A stretch of DNA of 5,543 bases from Novosphingobium sp. (GTDB lineage: Bacteria; Pseudomonadota; Alphaproteobacteria; Sphingomonadales; Sphingomonadaceae). Both the position numbers and the translations under genes were made by a program. Each line of letters starts with the position of its first letter. Within the stretch, counting starts at the first letter, position 1. Below the pieces are notes generated by a model. It was not told where the DNA came from. It saw only the letters and a list, made by a program, of their open reading frames with translations, and did no database searches. The DNA is taken from positions 1-5,543 of the forward strand of contig JAURNJ010000043.1 of NCBI GenBank assembly GCA_030830245.1. The letters are read 5' to 3'. Of this stretch, positions 1-5,408 are shown one piece after another.

Positions 1-6
1 CGAGGC

Positions 7-636
7 TCACGGTTTCCACTCCAGGAAGCGTGCCAGCATTTCGAGCCCGTACTTCTGGCTCTTTTCCGGATGGAACTGGACCCCGACCATGTTGTCGAGC
101 GCGACCGCCGCGACCAGCCCGCCGCCGTGATCGCTCATGGCCGCGACTGTGCGTCCGTCATCAGGGGCGAAGTGATAGGAATGGAGGAAATAGGCCTCGC
201 CCGGCTCGATCAGGTTGCCTGCCGGGGCATTTGGCGCCACTTCCACGTCGTTCCAGCCCATGTGCGGCACCTTGATCGCCGGATCGGTACGCTCGATCAG
301 GGTGACATCGCCCGCGATCCAGCCGAGACCCGCCGTCTCGCCGTGCTCCAGCCCGCGGGTCGCCAGCAGCTGCATGCCGACGCATATGCCCAGGAACGGC
401 GCGCCGCCAACCTGGACGCGCTCCTCCATCGCCTCGACCAGGTGCGGGATCGCCTTGAGCCCCTTTGCGCAGGCGGCGAAACTGCCAACGCCAGGCAGGA
501 CGATGCGATCGGCAGCGCGGACGACCGAAGGGTCGCTGGTTACGGCGACATCCGGCGCACCCGCTGCCCGCAGCGCGCTTTCCACCGAATGCAGGTTGCC
601 TGCACCGTAGTCGATCAGGGCGAGGACCTCGCTCAT
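7..636 (-). CDS. hisH: Imidazole glycerol phosphate synthase, glutamine amidotransferase subunit HisH
   Basis: Glutaminase subunit of IGP synthase. It hydrolyses glutamine and channels ammonia to HisF, which makes imidazole glycerol phosphate and AICAR in cytoplasmic histidine synthesis. The 209-aa protein has the class I glutamine amidotransferase layout: N-terminal IDYGAGN (8-14), oxyanion-strand PGVG (48-51), nucleophile elbow GICVGMQ with Cys85, the HisH signature HMGW (125-128), and the His189/Glu191 pair in QFHPEKS. The length is normal and the stop codon is inside the window, so the gene is complete. It starts 12 bp after hisB on the same strand; GGTTGATGGAATAG upstream offers only a weak ribosome site, so it probably depends on hisB transcription and perhaps translational coupling. 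The partner genes hisA and hisF are expected beyond the left edge, which is inference. Confidence 0.97.
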   Translation of the reverse strand: MSEVLALIDYGAGNLHSVESALRAAGAPDVAVTSDPSVVRAADRIVLPGVGSFAACAKGLKAIPHLVEAMEERVQVGGAPFLGICVGMQLLATRGLEHGETAGLGWIAGDVTLIERTDPAIKVPHMGWNDVEVAPNAPAGNLIEPGEAYFLHSYHFAPDDGRTVAAMSDHGGGLVAAVALDNMVGVQFHPEKSQKYGLEMLARFLEWKP

Positions 637-648
637 GCTGCTATTCCA

Positions 649-1242
649 TCAACCGCCAAGCTGGCCCTTGGTCGAAGGGATCGCCCCGCCCTTGCGCGGA
701 TCGAGGCTCACAGCCTGGCGCATCGCGCGGGCAAAGCCCTTGTAGATGCCCTCGCAGATATGGTGGTTGTTCTCGCCATAGAGCAGCTCGACATGCAGGG
801 TGATGCCAGCAGCCTGCGCGATGGAATGAAACCAGTGCTCGAACAGCTCGGTATCCATCTCGCCCAACCGTTCCTGGGTGAACTTGGCCCGCCAGACGAG
901 GAACGGCCGCCCCGAAATGTCGAGCGCGACCCGGGCAAGCGTTTCGTCCATCGGCGAATAGGCGGCGCCGTAACGACCGATGCCGCCCTTGTCGCCCAGC
1001 GCCTGCGAAATGGCCTGACCGATGGCGATGGCGCTGTCTTCCGTGGTGTGGTGCTGGTCGACATGCAGGTCGCCCGCGATCCGGCAGGTAATGTCGATCA
1101 GCGAATGGCGGGAAAACTGCTCGATCATGTGATCGAGAAAGCCGATCCCGGTGGCGACATCGAAAGCGCCGGTGCCATCGAGGTTTACCTCGACGACAAT
1201 ATCGGTTTCGTGGGTCTTGCGAGCGATACGAGCGGTGCGCAT
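649..1242 (-). CDS. hisB: Imidazoleglycerol-phosphate dehydratase HisB (monofunctional)
   Basis: Dehydrates imidazole glycerol phosphate to imidazole acetol phosphate, the step after HisH/HisF. The 197-aa protein is the monofunctional form, without the histidinol-phosphatase domain found in enterobacterial HisB. The two repeated metal-binding motifs of the family are present: GFLDHM (34-39) with HHTTED (64-69) in the first half, and HWFHS (136-140) with [13 protein letters not shown] (157-169) in the second. DKGGIGRYG (84-92) and SLDPRKGG (179-186) are also typical of the family. ATG at 1242 gives the expected [15 protein letters not shown] start. No Shine-Dalgarno lies upstream; instead a sigma70-like promoter ends close to the start codon, so the transcript may be leaderless. 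It is the first gene of the local his operon. Confidence 0.97.
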   Translation of the reverse strand: MRTARIARKTHETDIVVEVNLDGTGAFDVATGIGFLDHMIEQFSRHSLIDITCRIAGDLHVDQHHTTEDSAIAIGQAISQALGDKGGIGRYGAAYSPMDETLARVALDISGRPFLVWRAKFTQERLGEMDTELFEHWFHSIAQAAGITLHVELLYGENNHHICEGIYKGFARAMRQAVSLDPRKGGAIPSTKGQLGG

Positions 1243-1248
1243 GGCGGC

Positions 1249-1277
1249 GCTATAGAGTCTGATTGAAAGTTCGCCAA
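1249..1277 (-). promoter_or_regulatory. Candidate hisB operon promoter (TTGGCG-N17-TATAGC)
   Basis: On the minus strand TTGGCG (1277-1272) is followed after exactly 17 bases by TATAGC (1254-1249). This is a good housekeeping-sigma match at ideal spacing. About 7 bases after the -10 box the predicted start falls on or next to the A of the hisB ATG (1242), which agrees with the absence of a ribosome site. This is inferred from sequence only. Confidence 0.5.
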
Positions 1278-1284
1278 TCGGCGA
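1271..1284. repeat. Short inverted repeat over the hisB -35 region
   Basis: TCGCC-AATC-GGCGA is a perfect 5-bp inverted repeat with a 4-base spacer. It is directly followed by the palindrome CGAATTCG (1282-1289). It covers the proposed -35 element of the hisB promoter, so it could be an operator, but short GC-rich palindromes arise easily by chance in such DNA. The rest of the 158-bp intergenic region shows only one other small symmetry, GTAA-N5-TTAC at 1342-1354. Confidence 0.25.
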
Positions 1285-1400
1285 ATTCGGCGCGCACAGC
1301 CTGGGCCCTCACGCCAATGTGATGGAAAACCGGTCGCTGTCGTAAATTTGTTACACCGTGCCGCTTGACCAGCCCCGCGCCAATGCGCACCTAGCATGGC

Positions 1401-1904
1401 ATGGATGAAACGACGCCCGATAGCCTGATACCCTATGATGAAATCGTGCAGGAAGCGCTGCGCGCGGTGGTAGGGCGCGTGCTTGGCGAAGTTCAGGCTG
1501 CGGGCGGAGACCTGCCGGGCAACCACCATTTCTACATTACCTTCAAGGCCCACGCTGCCGGAGTCGACATCCCCTCGCACCTGCGCGAACGCTTCGCCGA
1601 CGAGATGACGATCGTCCTGCAAAACAAGTTTTCGGACCTCAAGGTCGGCGACGACCAGTTCAGCGTGCGCCTCAGCTTCAACCAGATTCCGGCAACGCTC
1701 ACGATTCCTTTCTCCGCGATTACCGCCTTTGTCGATCCGGCTGTCGATTTCGGCCTTCAGTTCCAGGCCACCGACGAGGGGGAAGGCCACGAGCCACCTG
1801 AAGGTGCGGAGAACGACAGGCCCGAAACCGAGGGCGTTCCTGTCGCGCCCGGCAGCGACGATGGCTCGAACGTCGTGACGGTGGATTTCGGCAAGAAGAA
1901 ATGA
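1401..1904 (+). CDS. sspB: SspB family ClpXP specificity-enhancing adaptor (alpha-type)
   Basis: Adaptor that tethers ssrA-tagged proteins from stalled ribosomes to the ClpXP protease in the cytoplasm. The 167-aa protein opens with the alphaproteobacterial SspB sequence SLIPYDEIVQEALRAVVG (8-25). The globular tag-binding domain (about 10-123) includes HHFYITFKA (42-50), VDIPSHLRERF (55-65), MTIVLQNKF (69-77) and FSVRLSFNQIPATLTIPF (87-104). An acidic, proline-rich flexible linker (about 124-156) follows, and the protein ends in VVTVDFGKKK (158-167), the place and character expected of the ClpX-docking tail. The ATG at 1401 is chosen because the protein begins just before the conserved start; nearby ATGs at 1396 and 1405 are in another frame. 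There is no obvious Shine-Dalgarno. The last four bases overlap the next gene (ATGA). Confidence 0.93.
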   Translation: MDETTPDSLIPYDEIVQEALRAVVGRVLGEVQAAGGDLPGNHHFYITFKAHAAGVDIPSHLRERFADEMTIVLQNKFSDLKVGDDQFSVRLSFNQIPATLTIPFSAITAFVDPAVDFGLQFQATDEGEGHEPPEGAENDRPETEGVPVAPGSDDGSNVVTVDFGKKK

Positions 1905-2308
1905 CCGGCGGCCGAAAATCCCGGCCCGATCCAATCGACGCCGAAACGATTGATGAAGACGCCATCATCGGCCCAAGCCCCAATCCGAAGACGAATCTGC
2001 TGCTTGCCGACATTGCCCTGCGCGGCGGCGCCATGCTGGTTCGACAGGGGCTGGAACGCGGCCTGCTGGGCAAACGATACGCGCCAGACAAGGCGCGCAA
2101 GATCATCAAGGGCCGCTCGCTCGGCGAGACCCTGGTCGGAGGCGCGGTCGCCCGGCTGGCGATGCGCTCGGTGCCCGGCGCGATCCTTGTCGGCGGCGGA
2201 CTGCTGGCCAAGACGCTCTACGACCGCCGCAAGGGCAAGGCTGCGCAAAACAAGGATGAAGCGAAGATTGCCCGGATGGCTGAGGAAGGCGAAGCGCGAG
2301 AGTCTTGA
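1901..2308 (+). CDS. Conserved protein of unknown function downstream of sspB
   Basis: 135-aa protein that resembles uncharacterised proteins I associate with sphingomonads; I know no function for it. Its start overlaps the sspB stop by 4 bp (ATGA), so the two are almost certainly co-transcribed and translationally coupled. What can be seen: an acidic N-terminal segment with PIDAETIDEDAIIGPSPNP (11-29), a middle region that looks amphipathic helical and basic (NLLLADIALRGGAMLVRQGL, 32-51; KARKIIKGRSLGETL, 64-78), a glycine-rich hydrophobic stretch VPGAILVGGGLLAKTLYDRR (91-110), and a highly charged C-terminus. The hydrophobic stretch is short and lysine-interrupted, so a true transmembrane helix is doubtful; membrane-surface association or a helical bundle is possible. 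There is no signal peptide. Confidence 0.82.
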   Translation: MTGGRKSRPDPIDAETIDEDAIIGPSPNPKTNLLLADIALRGGAMLVRQGLERGLLGKRYAPDKARKIIKGRSLGETLVGGAVARLAMRSVPGAILVGGGLLAKTLYDRRKGKAAQNKDEAKIARMAEEGEARES

Positions 2309-2338
2309 TTTGGCGCTTGCTCGCGGCCATCAGCGGGC

Positions 2339-2986
2339 ATGGCCGACGACACCAACCTGACTCTCAGCCGGCGCGGACTGATGTTCGTGCTGTCCTCGCC
2401 TTCCGGGGCGGGCAAGACGACGATCTCGCGCATGCTGCTTGAGCGCGATGCGCATATCCGCATGTCGGTTTCGGCCACGACCCGCCCGATGCGCCCCGGC
2501 GAGGTCGAAGGGCGGGATTACTTTTTCGTCTCCCAGGAACAATACGACGGGAAAGTCGCAAGATGCGAATTCCTCGAATACGCGACCGTGTTCGGCAATA
2601 GCTATGGCACGCCCGAGGCGCAGATCCGCGATGGACTGGTCGCCGGGCAGGATTTTCTCTTCGACATCGACTGGCAGGGCACCCAGCAGCTTTACCAGAA
2701 AATGGAAAGCGACGTGGTTCGCGTCTTCCTGCTGCCTCCCAGCCTTGACGAATTGCGCCGCCGACTGACCACGCGCGGCACCGACAGCGCCGAGGTAATC
2801 GCGGCGCGCATGGCGCGCGCGCAATCCGAAATCAGCCATTGGGATGGCTACGATTATGTGCTGGTCAACGACGACGTCGAGGCCTGCTACGCCAGGGTCT
2901 TCCAGATCCTCGAAGCCGAGCGCCAGCGCCGCGCCCGCCAGACGGGCCTGATCGATTTCGTCCGCGACCTCATGAGGCCGGATTGA
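2339..2986 (+). CDS. gmk: Guanylate kinase
   Basis: Phosphorylates GMP to GDP with ATP, an essential cytoplasmic step of guanine nucleotide synthesis and of recycling GMP from (p)ppGpp and cyclic-di-GMP turnover. The 215-aa protein has every expected motif: P-loop SSPSGAGKTT (19-28), SVSATTRPMRPGE (43-55) with the GMP-contacting arginines, GRDYFFVS (58-65), FLEYATVFGNSYGTP (78-92), FDIDWQGTQQ (108-117), VFLLPPSLDELRRRL (129-143) in the lid region, and YDYVLVNDD (171-179). The length matches the short bacterial form. The start is placed at 2339, a few residues before the first core strand RRGLMFVLSS. The ribosome site is poor. It lies 30 bp after the upstream unknown gene on the same strand and may share its transcript. 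Confidence 0.97.
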   Translation: MADDTNLTLSRRGLMFVLSSPSGAGKTTISRMLLERDAHIRMSVSATTRPMRPGEVEGRDYFFVSQEQYDGKVARCEFLEYATVFGNSYGTPEAQIRDGLVAGQDFLFDIDWQGTQQLYQKMESDVVRVFLLPPSLDELRRRLTTRGTDSAEVIAARMARAQSEISHWDGYDYVLVNDDVEACYARVFQILEAERQRRARQTGLIDFVRDLMRPD

Positions 2987-3016
2987 ACTCCAATTCCGTC
3001 TCTCGGGTTCGCCGCA

Positions 3017-3049
3017 AGTTAACCAACTATTAGGGACAATCGGTTAGCT
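3017..3049. repeat. Imperfect inverted repeat downstream of gmk
   Basis: AGTTAACC (3017-3024) and GGTTAGCT (3042-3049) can pair over 8 bp with one G-U wobble and a 17-base loop. No T-run follows, so it is a poor intrinsic terminator. It might weakly end gmk transcription or be an operator for the gene at 3111. It is the main structure seen in the 124-bp gap between gmk and that gene. Confidence 0.3.
3019..3033 (+). promoter_or_regulatory. CtrA-like box (TTAA-N7-TTAG)
   Basis: TTAACCAACTATTAG matches the alphaproteobacterial CtrA site TTAA-N7-TTAA with one mismatch in the second half, and the first half continues as TTAACCA like the preferred half-site. It lies about 80 bp upstream of the start codon at 3111, a plausible regulatory distance. 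It overlaps the left arm of the inverted repeat noted here. Such short motifs occur by chance, so this remains a candidate. Confidence 0.27.
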
Positions 3050-3098
3050 CCGGGTCACAGACAAATGGTTTCATACGACCATCTGCATCTGCTGGCCT

Positions 3099-3104
3099 AG
3101 GGGA
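3099..3104 (+). promoter_or_regulatory. Shine-Dalgarno AGGGGA for the small membrane protein
   Basis: AGGGGA sits 6 bases before the ATG at 3111 and fixes that start. It is one of only two convincing ribosome sites in the window, the other being dapD's. The small protein should therefore be translated on its own rather than depend on gmk. Confidence 0.6.
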
Positions 3105-3110
3105 CTTCCA

Positions 3111-3335
3111 ATGTCGTTTTTCAACCGCTTTCTGGTGCTGATGGCCGTTTCGGCCGCGCTGCCGCTTTCGGCGGCACATGCCTATCTCGATGCCGCCAGC
3201 GTCAGCATTGCGATCCAGGCTGTCGTCGGCTTGTTCGCCGCCTACATCGTGACCGGCAAGGCCTATCTGCAAAAGGTCAAGAACCTCTTCTCTCGCAACA
3301 AGGTCGAGAGCGGACCGAGCGACGCGGCCGACTGA
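3111..3335 (+). CDS. Small exported/membrane protein (YLDxxS-type miniprotein)
   Basis: 74-aa protein that appears intact. Residues 1-24 look like a signal peptide: Phe/Arg-containing start, hydrophobic core FLVLMAVSAALPLSAA, cleavage site AHA before Tyr25. The mature part begins YLDAASVSIAIQ (25-36), resembling a small family I recall with YLDPGSGS-like starts followed by one hydrophobic segment (about 31-49, VSIAIQAVVGLFAAYIVTG) and a basic KxYxxKxKxxFSR tail (50-62). Expected topology is one transmembrane helix in the inner membrane with the basic tail cytoplasmic. Function is not known. Its stop codon overlaps the next start (TGATG, sharing the A at 3335), so it is translationally coupled to the methyltransferase-like gene, pointing to a shared envelope-related role (inference). 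Confidence 0.8.
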   Translation: MSFFNRFLVLMAVSAALPLSAAHAYLDAASVSIAIQAVVGLFAAYIVTGKAYLQKVKNLFSRNKVESGPSDAAD

Positions 3336-4219
3336 TGTTTTACGATCCCGGTTCCTATCGCGACCCGTCAGGGCGGGTCGTGATCAAGGACGCGCGTGTA
3401 TTCCGCGCGATCTTCGAGGCAGGCCGCGAACCGTTCGAGGCGGCCCTTTCATCCGGCGTGTTCGAACGTTCGATCGAGCGCTCGCAGCTCCTCGGCATGG
3501 AAAAGACCGAAACCGGTAATCTGGCCGGGATCGAGCCGCAGCCGTGCCACGTTGTCGAACATCCCCGGCTGGACTTCGTCTCCTATCCCTATGAGTGGTG
3601 CTTTTCGGCCCTGAAGGCTGCGGCGCTGCTGCATCTCGATTTCCAGCTCGCTCTGCTGGGCGACGGCTTCACCCTGTCCGATGCGACTGCCTACAACGTG
3701 CAGTTCCGCCACACCAAGCCGGTGTTCATCGATCACCTTTCGATCGTGCCTTATACCGAGGGCCAGCCGTGGATCGGCCAGCGCCAGTTTTCCATGCAGT
3801 TCCTCAACCCGCTGCTGCTTTGGAGCCGGAAGGGCATCGCGCCCAATGCATGGTATCGCGGCAGCCTTGAAGGCATCGCTCCCGAAGACCTGCTGCCGCT
3901 GCTGTCGTGGCGCGACAAGCTGTCCTTCACCGTGCTTGCTCACGTCGTGGCCCAGGCCAAGCTGCAGCAGCGCGCGATCGGCGGCGGTTCAAGCGACAAG
4001 GCCAGCGAGCGCAAACTCAGCCGCAAGGGCTTCGAAGGCATCCTGATGGGCCTGCGCGATTTCATCGCCGGGCTCCCCTCCCCCAATGGCGGCACCGTCT
4101 GGGGCGATTACGACAACAACAACAGCTACGATGCGGACAAGCGGCATCGTCAACGTCCTCGTGTGGATCCCTGCCCTTATATATGCCGGAACGGTAGCCA
4201 GCAGGCAGATCGAGCTTGA
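3335..4219 (+). pseudogene. NoeA-like SAM-dependent methyltransferase, truncated: N-terminal half only
   Basis: Residues 1-269 match the front half of a sphingomonad protein family usually labelled class I SAM-dependent methyltransferase or nodulation protein NoeA-related. Landmarks are MFYDPGSYRDPSGRV (1-15), SYPYEWCFSALKAAALLHLD (83-102), DGFTLSDATAYNVQF (110-124), VFIDHLSIVPY (130-140), QFLNPLLLWSRKGIAPNAWYRG (155-176) and TVWGDYDNNNSYD (254-266). In the family the Rossmann methyltransferase domain follows that last motif. Here the similarity stops near residue 269, and 25 unrelated residues (HRQRPRVDPC...) lead to a stop at 4217-4219. No SAM-binding motif is present, so it cannot methylate. 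From about 4140 the DNA encodes the middle of the next gene in another frame, indicating a deletion junction. It is coupled to the upstream miniprotein through TGATG. The retained half might still be made as a stable fragment. Confidence 0.8.
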
Positions 4220-5335
4220 GCGCGGACGCCCCGACCCGCACGAGACTTTCGCAGCTTTTCCCGGCAAGGCCGATGCAAACAGCCCGGACGTCTGGCACAT
4301 CGTCATGGACCGCTATGCTGGTGCGACAACGCTCAAGCGCGTCTACGGCTACGACAACTCCAAATTCATCGCTGCCCTGCGCGCACGCGGGTTCAACGTG
4401 GGCGAAGACGCCTATTCGAACTATGCGATGACGCCGATCTCGCTCGCCTCCACGCTCAACGCTGACTATCTCGACCGCTACACGCCAAAGCTGGGCAACC
4501 AGGAAGACGTGGTGCCGATGTTCAAGGCCATCGAGCACAGCCGTGCCTTCGATTTCTTCAAGAAGCAGGGCTACGAGTTCGTCTTTTCCGGCGGCTGGGC
4601 GGACGTTACCATCGGCAATGCGCTGACCGCCCGCGACATCAACTATCGCGTCCTGGCCGAATATCCGCGCATCCTGATCGACCAGTCGGTGCCAGGGCCA
4701 TCGGCGAGATGCTCGATGTGCCCTATACCGACGGACGGCTGGAACAGTGCGAGCGCGAAAAATACAAGTTCCGTGAACTGCGCAAGCTGGCAAGCGAACC
4801 GGGCCGCAAGATGGTGTTCGCGCACTTCCTCATGCCGCACCCTCCCTATGCCCTGAAGACTGACGGAACTTGCCAGGATCTTGCGGAGGCCAGCAAGAAC
4901 ACGCGGCGCGACAACTACATCGGCCAGGTCGAATTCGCCAATCGCGAGCTGCTGGCGCTGATCGACAGGATCCTCGCCGGTCCCCGCCCGGCAACGATCC
5001 TGCTTCATGCCGACGAAGGCCCCTATCCCGCGCCCTTCGTGATCGACGAGCCCGAACATCCTGTGAAATACAAGAAGGGCGAGGCTCGGCCCAAGGTCTC
5101 GAAAGCCCACCAGCGCGAGAAGACCAGCATCCTGATGGCCCTGCGCCATTCGGACGGAAAACCCGAAGGCGATCTCAAATCGGCGATCAACGCCTATCCG
5201 CTGATCCTCAATCACTCGTTCGGGGCTCAGATACCGCTCAAGCCGGATCGAACCTTCTTCTTCGCGAAGGGCAACACCTATCCCAACCTCAAGGACATCA
5301 CCGCAGATCTGCGGCCAGCCGCTCCCGTGCAGTAG
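4140..5335 (+). pseudogene. Sulfatase-like (alkaline phosphatase superfamily) membrane enzyme, 5'-truncated and frameshifted
   Basis: Remnant of a membrane-anchored hydrolase/transferase of the sulfatase/LTA-synthase-like group, whose members usually modify envelope glycans or lipids. It begins in what looks like the last transmembrane helix, GIVNVLVWIPALIYAGTVA (4143-4199), then a periplasmic domain with VWHIVMDRYAGATTLKRVYG (first metal ligand Asp), SNYAMTPISLASTLNADYLD, and FDFFKKQGYEFVFSGG. Near 4690-4700 the frame moves by one base (a single-base loss or two-base gain). The protein then continues as RAIGEMLDVPYTDGR, MVFAHFLMPHPPY, YIGQVEFANRELLALIDRIL and ILLHADEGPYP to the stop at 5333-5335. 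Without the shift the first frame ends at 4856. The start codon, signal and earlier membrane helices are missing; ATG codons at 4086 and 4131 lie at or before the junction and have no ribosome site. The second part alone could be read from ATG 4709 (208 aa) but would lack the nucleophile half and the membrane anchor. Confidence 0.8.
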
Positions 5336-5354
5336 GGCACTTGCCGCAGTGCCC
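5335..5354. terminator. Hairpin at the end of the sulfatase-like remnant (weak terminator candidate)
   Basis: GGGCACT-TGCCGC-AGTGCCC forms a perfect 7-bp GC-rich stem with a 6-base loop starting at the last base of the stop codon. No T-run follows (AGCAAAGG), so it is not a classical intrinsic terminator. Its position just after the stop and before dapD suggests transcript-end stabilisation or partial termination. Confidence 0.4.
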
Positions 5355-5394
5355 AGCAAAGGTTAGGCGCAGCCCGCCTACCACGCACCGATAC

Positions 5395-5399
5395 GGGAG
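5395..5399 (+). promoter_or_regulatory. Shine-Dalgarno GGGAG of dapD
   Basis: GGGAG lies 9 bases before ATG 5409 and supports that start. The 73-bp gap between the previous stop and dapD contains the hairpin at 5335-5354; I see no convincing promoter in it. Confidence 0.6.
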
Positions 5400-5408
5400 C
5401 CGCTAATC

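Noticed and set aside
70..1266. 398-codon open frame on the plus strand opposite hisH and hisB
   Set aside because: It is exactly antisense to two confidently identified his genes. Long stop-free antisense frames are common in GC-rich coding DNA, and the translation shows no domain, only Arg/Asp/Ala-rich sequence.
1185..1934. 249-codon minus-strand frame opposite sspB and the divergent promoter region
   Set aside because: It covers the real sspB gene on the opposite strand and the hisB promoter, its translation resembles no family, and it has no ribosome site.
2987..3110. Intrinsic terminator for gmk
   Set aside because: The only sizeable inverted repeat (3017-3049) has a 17-base loop, a mainly A/T stem and no T-run after it, so I list it only as a repeat.
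4112..4121. Short ACA/CAA triplet run as a microsatellite or repeat element
   Set aside because: Only about three copies, and it encodes the plausible Asn-Asn-Asn of the family's GDYxxxNSYD motif region. It is noted only as context for the junction.
4680..4710. Programmed ribosomal frameshift between the two sulfatase-like fragments
   Set aside because: There is no X-XXY-YYZ slippery heptamer and no obvious downstream pseudoknot. The family is not known for recoding, and the gene is already truncated at its start.
4062..4793. 243-codon minus-strand frame opposite the sulfatase-like remnant
   Set aside because: The plus strand carries recognisable sulfatase-like protein sequence here, and the antisense translation is low-complexity Arg/Val/Ala-rich.
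4086..4856. Reading the first sulfatase-like fragment as an intact 256-aa gene starting at ATG 4086
   Set aside because: The first 15 or so residues (MAAPSGAITTTTTAT) are the out-of-frame shadow of the methyltransferase coding sequence, there is no ribosome site, and the C-terminus after about residue 203 is frameshift product.
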